Shown: positions 43,714 to 52,311 of the stretch, one piece after another
Position numbering within the stretch: position 1 is the stretch's first letter
Layout: each line of letters opens with the position of its first letter
NCBI RefSeq assembly: GCF_023544665.1
Contig: NZ_JAMJFL010000005.1
Span: forward strand, 243,462-307,461
Reading direction: 5' to 3'
Length of the DNA: 64,000 bases
From: Streptomyces sp. YS415
GTDB lineage: Bacteria > Actinomycetota > Actinomycetes > Streptomycetales > Streptomycetaceae
Notes under the pieces: model-generated
Seen by the model: only the letters and a program-made list of their open reading frames with translations
Told to the model about the DNA's origin: nothing
The model's database searches: none
Position numbers and translations under genes: made by a program

Positions 43714-44571
43714 GTGGCGTCCAATGTCAATCCCACTGTCAGGCGCCGCCGTCTGGGTCAGGAGTTGCGCCGGCTCCGCGAGCTCAAGGGCATGACGGCC
43801 GAAGAGGTGGCCGAGCGGCTGCTGGTCTCCCAGTCGAAGATCAGCCGGCTGGAGAACGGCCGGCGCAGCATCAGCCAGCGCGACGTCCGCGACCTGTGCG
43901 GGGTCTACGAGGTCGAGGACGTCCGGATCGTGGACTCCCTGATGCAGATGGCCAAGGACTCCCGCCAGCAGGGCTGGTGGCACTCCTTCGGCGACATCCC
44001 GTACAGCGTCTACATCGGCCTGGAGACGGACGCCGCGAGCCTGCGGGTGTACGACCCCCAGGTCGTCCCGGGCCTGTTGCAGACCAAGAGCTACGCCGAG
44101 GCGCTGATCTCGGGCGCGCTGCCGGAGGTCGCGCCGACCGACGTCGACAAGCGCGTCCAGGTGCGCCTGCGCCGACAGGAACGTATCTCTGCCCCGGAGA
44201 ACCCGCTCCGCCTGTGGGCCGTCCTGGACGAGGCGGCGCTGCGCCGCGAGGTGGGCAGCCGGCACGTGATGATCGAGCAGCTGGAGCACCTCATCGAGAT
44301 GTCCCGGCTGCCCCATGTCACCGTGCAGCTGATCCCGTTCACCATGGGCGCCCACCCGGGCGTCAGCGGCCAGTACGCGATCCTGGAGTTCCCGGACGCC
44401 GCCGACTCCAGCGTGGTCTACATCGAGGGCGTGACCAGCGACCTCTATCTGGAGAAGGCGCAGGACGTGCAGAAGTACAGCGTGATGTACGAGCACTTGC
44501 GCGCCCAGGCGCTGAACGCCGACCAGAGCCGGGAGTTCATCGCGAACGCGGCCAAGGACTACGCCCGCTGA
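43714..44571 (+). CDS. scr1: XRE-family regulator with DUF5753 domain, Scr1-like
   Basis: 285 residues from GTG 43714, GGAGGTG at 43699-43705. The helix-turn-helix (RRRRLGQELRRLRELKGMTAEEVAERLLVSQSKISRLENGRRSIS in parts) is followed by DUF5753: VYDPQVVPGLLQTKSYAEAL, RLWAVLDEAALRREVGS, LPHVTVQLIPFTMGAHPG and YVEG-like YIEGVTSDLYLEK. It is directly followed by a DUF397 gene. Position after the carboxypeptidase and GPP34 genes matches S. coelicolor SCO4441 (Scr1), which with Scr2 was reported as a strong positive regulator of antibiotic production. The symbol rests on that remembered synteny. Confidence 0.88.
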   Translation: MASNVNPTVRRRRLGQELRRLRELKGMTAEEVAERLLVSQSKISRLENGRRSISQRDVRDLCGVYEVEDVRIVDSLMQMAKDSRQQGWWHSFGDIPYSVYIGLETDAASLRVYDPQVVPGLLQTKSYAEALISGALPEVAPTDVDKRVQVRLRRQERISAPENPLRLWAVLDEAALRREVGSRHVMIEQLEHLIEMSRLPHVTVQLIPFTMGAHPGVSGQYAILEFPDAADSSVVYIEGVTSDLYLEKAQDVQKYSVMYEHLRAQALNADQSREFIANAAKDYAR

Positions 44572-44788
44572 TCTGCGGCGCCGGAAGATACACCTTCGGC
44601 CAGTCCCGGCGGAAGTCCCCACTGGAATATGCCATCCAGTCGAGTGAATAGTCGCTCCGCACATCGATGTTGGCGAGTAGCGTCGATCACGCCACCGAAC
44701 AACACCGTTGGCGAAAACGTGCCGTGCGGACTTCGAGACGACCGTCCGGCACGCGGACAGCACTCAGCAACTGGTTACCGGAGCGAAC

Positions 44789-44980
44789 ATGGCAATCAAG
44801 CAGGGCGTCACCGACACGTGGGTCAAGTCCTCGTACTCGCAGGGCAACGGCGCCTGCGTCGAGATCAAGTCCCCGGTCCTGTCGGCAATGGCCGTCCGGG
44901 ACTCGAAGGTCACCGAGGGTCCCGTCCTGGCGTTTCCCGCGACCGCGTGGAACGCCTTCGTGGCCTCGGTCAAGGCGTAG
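44789..44980 (+). CDS. scr2: DUF397 protein, Scr2-like
   Basis: 63 residues: MAIKQGVTDTWVKSSYSQGN, GACVEIKSP, MAVRDSKVTEGPVLAFPATAW. The SSYSQGNGACVE and VRDSK motifs define DUF397. ATG 44789 has CCGGAG six bases upstream. Unlike the 30.4-31.6 kb locus, it does not overlap its XRE partner but lies 217 bases downstream, leaving room for its own promoter (AT-richer stretch around 44620-44660). It probably works with the upstream regulator. Confidence 0.88.
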   Translation: MAIKQGVTDTWVKSSYSQGNGACVEIKSPVLSAMAVRDSKVTEGPVLAFPATAWNAFVASVKA

Positions 44981-45087
44981 GGGAGGCTGCTTCCCTGAGC
45001 CTCGACCGACGACGAACGACAACTGCACAAGCATCACCCAAGAGCCCTCTCGACGAGCCCGCCGTCCTTGCCGAGGGGGCTCGGCTT

Positions 45088-45122
45088 GTGCCCGGCAGCC
45101 GCACACCGCACCTGCCGGGCAC
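45088..45122. terminator. Bidirectional terminator between scr2-like and MerR genes
   Basis: GTGCCCGGCAG (45088-45098) and its perfect inverse (45112-45122) surround a 13-base loop, between convergent genes ending at 44980 and 45129. Confidence 0.75.
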
Positions 45123-45128
45123 GGCCGT

Positions 45129-45980
45129 TCACCTCACCGGGAAGGCGACATCGCACACCGGGTCCCCGGCGCCCGCCGCGTCCCAGTCCGCGAAGTACAC
45201 CTCGCGGCAGGGGCCCGCCTGCGACAGCTCCTGCTTCTGGATCCACTGCTCCACCGCCTCGAAGGCGGCCAGGATCTGCGGATGGGCCACCTGCGCCTTG
45301 CTGATCCGGGTGTACGCCAGCCGCCGGGCCGGTTCCACCCGCACCGTCGCTCCATGCGTACGGCCCTGCCGCTCGGCCCACGCCCGGGCAGCCGCCCCGT
45401 CCGCCACCGGCACGCACGACTCGGCCGGTCCGTCGCTCTCCATCGACACCTCGGCGTGGTACACGACGAACGGTGCCCCGGTGATGCCGCCGCACTCCGT
45501 CGCCGCCTCCATCAGCCGTCCCAGCGACGCCCCGATCCACGCGGGCAGCTCGCCCGCCAGCACGTGCCGGGTCTCGGTGAGCAGCACCTGCTCGGGCACG
45601 TCCACCGTCTCGACCACGAAGTTCTCGTACATCTCGGAGTTCCTTCCCGACAGCCGTCCACGGAGGTACTCGGCGAGCGTGCGCTGCCCCGCCACCCGGG
45701 CCTCGACGTCCGCCCAGTACGCGCCGAGCCGGTCGGCGGCCTCGGTCCCGTCCGGCGCCTCGACGATCTCCGCGACGCGGGCGAGCGGCATGTCGAGCTG
45801 GCGCAGGAGCGCGACCGTGCGGGCGCGTTCGATCTGGCCGACGCGGTAGTAGCGGTAGCCGCTGACCTCGTCGATGTGCGCGGGGGTCAGCAGTCCGAGG
45901 CGGTCGTACAGGCGCAGTGCCTTGGCCGAGAGCCGCGCGCGTGCGGCGAACGCGCCGATGGTGAGCAGGTCGTCGTCCAC
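45129..45980 (-). CDS. MerR-family regulator with GyrI-like effector-binding domain
   Basis: 283 residues from GTG 45980. The MerR helix-turn-helix is LLTIGAFAARARLSAKALRLYDRLGLLTPA with SGYRYYRVGQIERARTVALLRQLDMPL. The C-terminal domain (VETVDVPEQVLLTETRHVLAGELPAWIG to CREVYFADWDAAGAGDPVCDVAFPV) is GyrI/BltR-like and should bind hydrophobic cations or drugs. Such proteins activate efflux genes by DNA distortion. No inverted repeat typical of MerR promoters was found nearby. The glutathione peroxidase gene lies upstream in the same direction, 80 bases away. Confidence 0.9.
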   Translation of the reverse strand: MDDDLLTIGAFAARARLSAKALRLYDRLGLLTPAHIDEVSGYRYYRVGQIERARTVALLRQLDMPLARVAEIVEAPDGTEAADRLGAYWADVEARVAGQRTLAEYLRGRLSGRNSEMYENFVVETVDVPEQVLLTETRHVLAGELPAWIGASLGRLMEAATECGGITGAPFVVYHAEVSMESDGPAESCVPVADGAAARAWAERQGRTHGATVRVEPARRLAYTRISKAQVAHPQILAAFEAVEQWIQKQELSQAGPCREVYFADWDAAGAGDPVCDVAFPVR

Positions 45981-46060
45981 GGCCTCATCCTCCGTCACCG
46001 GGCGGCTCTTCCGCCCGGCACGAAGGACGCTCGACCCTGCCCCAGGGGCAAGGTCAACCG

Positions 46061-46570
46061 CTACTGCCCGAGGGCCCTCTCGACCGCCGCCACAACCTCC
46101 GCCGCGTCCGGCTCGGTCTGCGGGGAGAAACGGGCGACGACCTCGCCGTCCCGTCCGATCAGGAACTTCTCGAAGTTCCAGCGGATGTCCCCGCTGTGCC
46201 CCTCGGCGTCGGCGAACCCGACGAGCCGCTCGTACAGCGGATGCCGCCCTTCCCCGTTCACCTCGACCTTCTCGGTCATCGGGAAGCTCACGCCGTACGT
46301 CGCCGAACAGAACTCGGCGATCTCCGCGGCGCTGCCCGGCTCCTGCCCGAGGAACTGGTTGCAGGGCACCCCGAGCACGGTGAACCCACGCTCCGCGTAC
46401 TGCTCCTGCAGCCGCTCGAGCCCGGCGTACTGCGGGGTGAGCCCACACTTCGAGGCCACATTCACCACCAGCACAACCTGCCCGCTGTACTGCTTGAGCT
46501 TCGCGTCCCCTCCCTGAAGCGCACCGATCTCCACATCGAGAGGAACACCATTACCGCTGTCGACAGTCAT
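46061..46570 (-). CDS. Glutathione peroxidase family protein
   Basis: 169 residues, thioredoxin fold. The peroxidatic Cys42 is in NVASKCGLTPQY, with GVPCNQFLGQEPG supplying the Gln and a possible resolving cysteine, and WNFEKFLI the Trp. Actinobacteria lack glutathione, so it probably reduces peroxides with thioredoxin or mycothiol systems. Position corresponds, as I recall, to S. coelicolor SCO4444. A 663-base repeat-rich spacer lies upstream. Confidence 0.93.
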   Translation of the reverse strand: MTVDSGNGVPLDVEIGALQGGDAKLKQYSGQVVLVVNVASKCGLTPQYAGLERLQEQYAERGFTVLGVPCNQFLGQEPGSAAEIAEFCSATYGVSFPMTEKVEVNGEGRHPLYERLVGFADAEGHSGDIRWNFEKFLIGRDGEVVARFSPQTEPDAAEVVAAVERALGQ

Positions 46571-47233
46571 ACCGCGATGCTAACCGCCCCCCTCCCGGCC
46601 CCCCGCACCACCAAAGACAACAGCCACCACCGCGGACGCCCAGCCGAGGACAGCGGCCCGCAGACCGGCGATGCCGTCGGCAGAGGCCGGCCCGCCCACG
46701 GCCGCGACCCCCCGCGCGTAGCCCCGTGGCCGCGCAGCCCTGCCCGGGCAGTCGGGGGAAGTGGGCCGAAGCCCGCCGGCCAACGGCCGCCGCCTCGCGC
46801 GCGTACCCGTAGCCGCCCGGCCGCGGACAGCGGACACCAGGGCAGCGGTGCCGCTGACGGAGGGCCCGCCCGGCAACGGCCGCCGGCCAGCCGCGCAGCC
46901 CCGACGCCGAGAAACCCCGTAGCCGCGTAGCTCGGTAGCCGCGTAGCTCGGTAGCCGCGCAGCCGCGCAGCCGCGCAGCCGCGCAGCCGCGCAGCCCTGC
47001 AGCCGGGCAATCGGGGGGAAGTGGGCCGGGTCCCGCCGGCCAACGGCCGCCGCCCCGCGCGCGTACCCCCTGGCCGTGCAGCCCCGTAGCCGCGGGCAGT
47101 CGTGCCGCAGGGCGGCACGGGTGGGCGCGGCGGCACCCTGCCAGCGCGGGCAAGCGGGCCCACCGTCCTGCCCAGCCCCGGTACCGGCCGGCCTCACCGC
47201 CCGCTTCACCCAGCGGCGGCACCCACAGCGCCG
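46571..47233. other. 663-base non-coding, repeat-rich spacer
   Basis: No frame has coding character; the long minus-strand frames here are produced by the repeats. A segment of about 62 bases at 46746-46807 recurs at 47004-47067 (both contain GGAAGTGGGCCG then CCCGCCGGCCAACGGCCGCC). Between them is an octanucleotide array (46919-47006). Several GCAGCC and GTAGCC words are scattered on both sides. Confidence 0.8.
46919..47006. repeat. Octanucleotide tandem array, 11 units
   Basis: Eleven consecutive 8-base units fill 88 bases. GTAGCCGC and GTAGCTCG alternate in the first five, GCAGCCGC follows in four, then two variant units. The pattern of homogenised neighbours suggests slipped-strand growth. 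Confidence 0.9.
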
Positions 47234-48232
47234 TCAGGGCCGGGGAGCCGGACCCGGCACAGCCCCCGCCCGGGGCCCCGCCTCCACCAACACCTCCCCC
47301 GCCGCCGTGCGCACGTACAGCACCGACCGTCCCGCTCGCCGTCGTTCCACCAGCCCCGCGTCCCGCAGCACCCGCAGGTGCCGTCCGACCGAGCCGAGCC
47401 CCTGCCCCGTCACCGCGACCAGCTGGCTCGTGCTCATCGGGGCCCCGAGCAGGACCAGGACCCCCGCCCGGGCCGTACCCAGCAGCGCCCCGAGCCCGGC
47501 CGGCACGGGACGACGGTCGTGGAGTTCGGCGAGGACACCGGTGCAGGGGTACACCACCGCGTACCGTTCGCGCCCCTCCCACGACACCCACCCCGTCTTC
47601 GGCGTCACCGGCACGAAGACCAGTTCCGCCCCCGAGATCTCCCGCGGCGGATACTCTTGCCGGTTCACCTGGAACCTGCTCTCCCCGAGCCACCGCGTCC
47701 CCGGCCGCAACGAGTCCAGCACCGCCGCCCAGCCGCTCCGGCTCACCTGCACCGTCCGGGCGACCACATCCGCCTCCAGCACCCGCCGGCGCCGGTCCCA
47801 GTCCGGCCGTACGGTCTCCTCCCACACGTAGCGGAGCAGCGCGGCCGCCCGCTCGGGCAGGTCGTCGCGGTCCAGCCCGGCGGGGAGCGGGCCGGCGAGG
47901 GAGAGGACGAGATGGTCGCGGGCCTGCTCGGGGCGGGCCGCACGCACCCGGGCGACGCCCTCCTCGAAGCTCTCCCCGTCCCGCGGCGTGGGGGTCAGGA
48001 AGTCGGCGATCCAGTCCCGCCCGAGCCCGGCCCGCACCAGCAGTCCGGTCACCGGGTCGGAGGCGAGCAGCGCCCGGTAGCCGGGCAGATGCGCGCGCAG
48101 CCAGTTCCGTTCACCGGGATGCGCGCCCACCCCCGCGTGCAGCAGCTTCAGGCACGCGAAGGTCTCCGCGAGCGGCGACAGCACGAACCGGCTGCGCGCG
48201 AGCGTGTCCGCGTTGACCTGCCACCAGCCCAT
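47234..48232 (-). CDS. ArsR-like regulator with N-terminal DUF5937 domain
   Basis: 332 residues. The N-terminal 170 residues (DTLARSRFVLSPLAETFACLKLLH, RALLASDPVTGLLVRAG, LSLAGPLPAGLDRDDLPERAAALL) match DUF5937. The C-terminal winged helix is MSTSQLVAVTGQGLGSVGRHLRVLRDAGLVERRRAGRSVLYVRT in pieces, an ArsR type without metal cysteines. ATG 48232 overlaps nothing. The divergent MFS gene 95 bases away is its most likely target. Confidence 0.87.
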   Translation of the reverse strand: MGWWQVNADTLARSRFVLSPLAETFACLKLLHAGVGAHPGERNWLRAHLPGYRALLASDPVTGLLVRAGLGRDWIADFLTPTPRDGESFEEGVARVRAARPEQARDHLVLSLAGPLPAGLDRDDLPERAAALLRYVWEETVRPDWDRRRRVLEADVVARTVQVSRSGWAAVLDSLRPGTRWLGESRFQVNRQEYPPREISGAELVFVPVTPKTGWVSWEGRERYAVVYPCTGVLAELHDRRPVPAGLGALLGTARAGVLVLLGAPMSTSQLVAVTGQGLGSVGRHLRVLRDAGLVERRRAGRSVLYVRTAAGEVLVEAGPRAGAVPGPAPRP

Positions 48233-48327
48233 GACCCCTCCCCTCCCGTCCCGGTCACCGTCCCCGTGCTTTCGCGCCCGCGCGAAACATTAACGGCCCC
48301 TCCGAGCACCGCCCGAGACTCCCGCCC

Positions 48328-49524
48328 ATGCGCAGCAACAGCTACCAAGCCCTCTTCCGCACTCCCGAGTTCACTCCCCTCTTCCTGGCGTCCTCCGCCC
48401 AGATCGCGGCCCAGACGGTCGGCGGTCTGGCGCTCGGCACGCTCGTGTACCGCGCGACCGACTCCCCGCTGCTGTCCGCGGTGAGCATGTTCGGCCCGTC
48501 GCTCGCCCAGGTGCTGGGCGCCTCCCTCTTCCTCTCCGGCGCCGACCGCCTCCCCCCGAGGGCGACCCTGACCGGCCTCTCGACGGTCTTCGCCGCGGTC
48601 TCGGCACTCCTCGCGGTACCGGGCCTGCCGATCTGGGCCGTCTTCGTCATCCTCCTGGCGCAGGGCCTGATTGCGTCCCTCGGCGGGGGAGTCCGCTGGG
48701 GCCTGCTGAACGAGATCCTCACCAAGGACGGCTACCTGCCGGGGCGTTCGGTCTTCAACATGATGAACGGGATCATGCAGATCGCCGGATACGCGACGGG
48801 CGGAGTACTCGTCGCGGCCCTGTCCCCCCGCCCGGTCCTGTTGCTCTCGGCCGCCCTGTACGCCCTCGCGGCGGCCGGAGTCCGCCTCGGCCTCACCCCG
48901 CGGCCCCCGCGCGCCTCGGGCCGCCCGTCGGTCGCGGCGACCTGGCGCACCAACGCCCTGCTGTGGTCCTCCCGCCCCCGCCGCACGGTCCTCCTCGCCC
49001 TGTGGATCCCCAACGGCCTGGTGGTCGGCTGCGAATCGCTCTACGTCTCCTACGCCCCCGAATCCGCCGGCACCCTCTTCGCCTGCGCCGCCCTCGGCAT
49101 GCTGGCCGGCGATGTGGCCGTGGGCCGCCTGATCCCGCCCGCCCGGCGCGCCCGGCTCGGGGTGCCGCTGCTGGTGCTGCTGGCCTCGCCGTACCTCCTG
49201 TTCGTGCTCGGCCCGCCCGTGCCGCTCGCGGCGGTCGCCGTGGCGCTGGCGTCGGTCGGGTTCGGGGCGAGCCTGGTCCAGCAGGAGCGGCTGATGGTCC
49301 TCACACCGGACGAACTGAGCGGCCACGCCCTGGGATTGCACTCGGCCGGGATGCTGACCTTGCAGGGAGTGAGCGCGACGCTGGCCGGTGCCGGGGCCCA
49401 GCTGACCTCGCCCGCGACGGCGATGACGGCGATGGCGGCGGCCTCGCTGGCGGTGACGGGGTGGCTCGCGCGAGGCCTGCGCGCACCGGTGACGGAGGAA
49501 AGCGAGGAGCGCGCGCTGTCTTGA
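48328..49524 (+). CDS. MFS transporter
   Basis: 398 residues with 11-12 hydrophobic segments: FLASSAQIAAQTVGGLALGTLVYR, SAVSMFGPSLAQVLGASLFL, IWAVFVILLAQGLIASLGGGVRWGLLNEIL in parts, NMMNGIMQIAGYATGGVLVA, and a C-terminal half starting TVLLALWIPNGLVVGCESLY. The R-x2-R-like loop after segment 2 (SGADRLPPRA) is present. It is probably a drug or metabolite exporter, divergent from an ArsR-like regulator that may control it. The last bases overlap the -35 of the GH5 promoter. Confidence 0.9.
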   Translation: MRSNSYQALFRTPEFTPLFLASSAQIAAQTVGGLALGTLVYRATDSPLLSAVSMFGPSLAQVLGASLFLSGADRLPPRATLTGLSTVFAAVSALLAVPGLPIWAVFVILLAQGLIASLGGGVRWGLLNEILTKDGYLPGRSVFNMMNGIMQIAGYATGGVLVAALSPRPVLLLSAALYALAAAGVRLGLTPRPPRASGRPSVAATWRTNALLWSSRPRRTVLLALWIPNGLVVGCESLYVSYAPESAGTLFACAALGMLAGDVAVGRLIPPARRARLGVPLLVLLASPYLLFVLGPPVPLAAVAVALASVGFGASLVQQERLMVLTPDELSGHALGLHSAGMLTLQGVSATLAGAGAQLTSPATAMTAMAAASLAVTGWLARGLRAPVTEESEERALS

Positions 49525-49568
49525 CGTGTCCCTGGCGGAGTGGATACATGTGTGGGAGCGCTCCCACA
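49521..49568 (+). promoter_or_regulatory. Promoter with CebR/CelR box for the GH5 gene
   Basis: TTGACG (49521-49526), 17 bases, ATACAT (49544-49549), then TGTGGGAGCGCTCCCACA (49551-49568), a perfect 18-bp palindrome. TGGGAGCGCTCCCA is the established binding site of CelR/CebR, LacI-family repressors released by cellobiose or related oligosaccharides. It sits at the transcription start, so repression would be direct. Confidence 0.88.
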
Positions 49569-49612
49569 TTTTCCTTCCGAAGCTTTCCGGTGCTCATTTC
49601 TCAGGAGTCGCA

Positions 49613-51259
49613 GTGAGAACACGCAAGAGCTCGGTGACGGCCAGGCTGCTGACGGCGCTGGCCACCCTGTTGGGTCTGCTGGTCCTGGGCGCGACCCCGT
49701 CCGGGGCCGCCGAACCTCAGGAGGTACAGCCGCAGGCCGTGGGCCTGCACATCAGCAACGGCCGCCTCCTGGAGGCGAACGGCAACGACTTCGTGATGCG
49801 CGGTGTGAACCACGCTCACACCTGGTACCCCGGCGAGACCCAGTCGCTGGCCGACATCAAGGCGCTGGGCGCCAACAGCGTCCGGGTGGTCCTGTCCAAC
49901 GGCCACCGCTGGACCCGTAACACGCCCGAGGACGTGGCCGCGGTCATCGCGAGCTGCAAGGCCAACCGCCTGATCTGCGTACTGGAGGTGCATGACACGA
50001 CCGGCTACGGCGAGGAGGCGGCGGCCGCCACGCTCGACTCGGCGGCGGACTACTGGATCGGCCTGAAGGACGTACTGGCCGGCCAGGAGGACTACGTCAT
50101 CGTCAACATCGGCAACGAGCCCTGGGGCAACACCAACCCGGCGGGCTGGACGGACCCGACCATCGCCTCGGTGAAGAAGCTGCGGGCGGCCGGCCTGGAC
50201 CACACGATCATGGTGGACGCGCCGAACTGGGGCCAGGACTGGCAGAACGTGATGCGGACCAACGCCCAGGCGGTGTACGCGGCGGACCCCACCGGCAACC
50301 TGATCTTCTCCATCCACATGTACAGCGTGTACGACACCCCGGCGGAGATCACCGACTACCTGAACGCCTTCGTGGCGGCGAAACTGCCCATCCTCATCGG
50401 CGAGTTCGGCGGCCCCGCGGACCAGTGGGGCGACCCGGACGAGGACACCATGATGGCCGCGGCGCAGCGGCTGGACCTCGGCTACCTGGCCTGGTCCTGG
50501 AGCGGCAACACCGATCCCATCCTGGACCTGGCCATCGGCTTCGACCCGAACCGGCTGAGCTCCTGGGGGCAGCGCATCTTCCACGGCGCGAACGGCATCG
50601 CCCAGACGTCCGAGGAGGCCACGATCTTCGGCGGCGGGGGCACCGACACCCAGGCGCCGACCGCCCCCGGCACCCCCACGGCGTCCGCGGTGACCTCGAC
50701 GTCGGCGACGCTGAACTGGCCGGCGGCGTCTGACAACGTTGGCGTCACGGCGTACGAGATCGTCCGGGTCACGGGGACGACGGAGACGGCCCTCGCTGCC
50801 TCGACGACGACCTCGGCGGCCCTCACCGGCCTGTCCCCCAACACGGCGTACACGCTGGCGGTGTACGCGAAGGACGCGGCGGGCAACCGCTCGGCCCGCT
50901 CGGCGACGACCACGCTGACGACGACCAGCCCGCCCGCCGGAACCTGCGCGGTCGCCTACCGCGTGGTCAACGAATGGCCGGGCGGCTTCCAGGCGGACCT
51001 GACCGTCCGCAACACCGGCACCGCCCCGGTCAACGGCTGGACCCTCGGCTTCTCCTTCCCGGCGGGCCAGACGGTGACCAACATGTGGGGCGGCGTGCCG
51101 ACCCAGACGGCGGCCGCGGTCCGGGTGGCCCCGGCGTCGTACACCACGACGATCCCGGCATCGGGTTCCGTCACGATCGGTTTCACCGGCACACGGGGCA
51201 CGACGAACCCGTCCCCGACCGCCTTCACCCTGAACGGCGCGAACTGCACGACGAGTTGA
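49613..51259 (+). CDS. Secreted GH5 glycoside hydrolase (mannanase/cellulase) with FnIII and CBM2
   Basis: 548-residue preprotein from GTG 49613 (AGGAG at 49603-49607). A signal peptide ends near GATPSGAAEP. The catalytic barrel has acid/base Glu169 (NIGNEPWG), nucleophile Glu264 (LIGEFGG), RGVNHAHTWYP and WSWSGNTDPILDLA. The last two features and the length suggest the GH5_8 beta-mannanase group. A fibronectin-III linker (about 350-440, APTAPGTPTASAVTSTSATL) and a family 2 carbohydrate module (CAVAYRVVNEWPGGFQADLTV, GWTLGFSFP, LNGANC) follow. It degrades mannan or cellulose outside the cell; the upstream box predicts cello-oligosaccharide induction. Confidence 0.92.
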   Translation: MRTRKSSVTARLLTALATLLGLLVLGATPSGAAEPQEVQPQAVGLHISNGRLLEANGNDFVMRGVNHAHTWYPGETQSLADIKALGANSVRVVLSNGHRWTRNTPEDVAAVIASCKANRLICVLEVHDTTGYGEEAAAATLDSAADYWIGLKDVLAGQEDYVIVNIGNEPWGNTNPAGWTDPTIASVKKLRAAGLDHTIMVDAPNWGQDWQNVMRTNAQAVYAADPTGNLIFSIHMYSVYDTPAEITDYLNAFVAAKLPILIGEFGGPADQWGDPDEDTMMAAAQRLDLGYLAWSWSGNTDPILDLAIGFDPNRLSSWGQRIFHGANGIAQTSEEATIFGGGGTDTQAPTAPGTPTASAVTSTSATLNWPAASDNVGVTAYEIVRVTGTTETALAASTTTSAALTGLSPNTAYTLAVYAKDAAGNRSARSATTTLTTTSPPAGTCAVAYRVVNEWPGGFQADLTVRNTGTAPVNGWTLGFSFPAGQTVTNMWGGVPTQTAAAVRVAPASYTTTIPASGSVTIGFTGTRGTTNPSPTAFTLNGANCTTS

Positions 51260-51278
51260 CCGGGTAATCCCTCCGGAG

Positions 51279-51304
51279 GGGCCCGCGGCCGGCGCCGCGG
51301 GCCC
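51279..51304. terminator. Bidirectional terminator after the GH5 gene
   Basis: GGGCCCGCGGC (51279-51289) pairs with GCCGCGGGCCC (51294-51304) around four bases. It lies 20 bases after the GH5 stop and 56 from the stop of the convergent XRE gene. Confidence 0.85.
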
Positions 51305-51359
51305 TGCCGCATGCCGTTGCGAGGCCCTGCCGCAGGCCGTCGTCGGGCCCTGCCGCACG

Positions 51360-52199
51360 TCAGGAGATGGCCCGCAGCCGACCGCCACCGGGCGGCCGCA
51401 GAAGCCCTGCGACAGCCCCGGCCGTGGCCTCGTCGGCCGGCAGGAAGACGATCAACTGCTGGCCGTCCTCCGACAGTTCGAGGATCTCGCGGCGCAGCCG
51501 CAGTTCGAGCCCGGACGGGTGGTTCAGGCGCAGCTCGCCACGGCGCGGAACGGTGTGCCGGTTCAGCCGGCGCGTGAAGTCGGGTCCCGCGACGGGGGCG
51601 AGCTCCGAGGTGAACCACTCGGAGTTCTCGACGGACGGCGCGAGCCACAGATCGAAGACCTGCTCGTCCGCGACGGCGTCCCAGTCGGCGAAGAACGCCC
51701 GGGCGCGGGGGTCGGTGAACAGGTACCGGGTGAGGTTCGGGGCGTCGGAGTCGAGCAGCCCGGTCCCCCTGGTGACCGCCTCGTAGCCGCTGGTACGGGC
51801 GAGCAGGTCCCCCAGCCTGTTGGTCACCACGGCGACGCCCGGTTCCAGGAGGCGCAGGGTCTCCAGGACCGTCGCACGGACCTCCCGGCGCGGGGGCGCG
51901 GGCCGGCTGTGCGCGGAGCACTCACCGCCGGTGATCTTGGCGAGGTAGCGCAGGTGGTTGCGTTCGGCGGGGTCGAGGCTGAGGGCGTCGGCGAGCGCGT
52001 TGACGACCGCGATGGAGGGATTGCGGTCGCGGCCCTGCTCGATACGGGTCAGATACTCGACGCTGATACCGGCCCGGGCAGCGAGATCGAGCCGCCGCAG
52101 CCCCGGTGACCGGCGGCGACCGCGCTCGGGCAGCCCCAGCGACGCGGGCTCGATGCTGTCGCGCTTGGCTCGGACGAAGTCCCCCAGTGGTGTGCCCAT
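51360..52199 (-). CDS. XRE-family regulator with MmyB-like ligand domain
   Basis: 279 residues from ATG 52199. The N-terminal helix-turn-helix is RRLDLAARAGISVEYLTRIEQGRDRNPS. The C-terminal MmyB-type domain has EPGVAVVTNRLGDLLARTSGYEAV, RYLFTDPRARAFFADWDAVA, RHTVPRRGELRLNHPSGLEL and VFLPADEATAGAVAGLL. These PAS-like domains can bind fatty acids or similar small molecules. It is divergent from an FMN reductase gene, 112 bases away, which is its likely target. Confidence 0.93.
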   Translation of the reverse strand: MGTPLGDFVRAKRDSIEPASLGLPERGRRRSPGLRRLDLAARAGISVEYLTRIEQGRDRNPSIAVVNALADALSLDPAERNHLRYLAKITGGECSAHSRPAPPRREVRATVLETLRLLEPGVAVVTNRLGDLLARTSGYEAVTRGTGLLDSDAPNLTRYLFTDPRARAFFADWDAVADEQVFDLWLAPSVENSEWFTSELAPVAGPDFTRRLNRHTVPRRGELRLNHPSGLELRLRREILELSEDGQQLIVFLPADEATAGAVAGLLRPPGGGRLRAIS

Positions 52200-52311
52200 A
52201 CCGGGAGCATAGGTCGCCGCCGCCCGCCCGCGGAGGGCTGAGCGTGGCCCTGCGGGGGCCAGCCTGAACACGGCCTGGTTGGGTTCGGCGCGCGCCCTGA
52301 TGGTGGTGTCC

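Noticed and set aside
46919..47006. CRISPR array
   Set aside because: Units are 8 bases without spacers, and no cas genes are present.
46551..47825. Minus-strand frames rich in LRGCAAARLRGY-like sequence
   Set aside because: They are translations of the octanucleotide array, present in all frames, and run into the ArsR-like gene.
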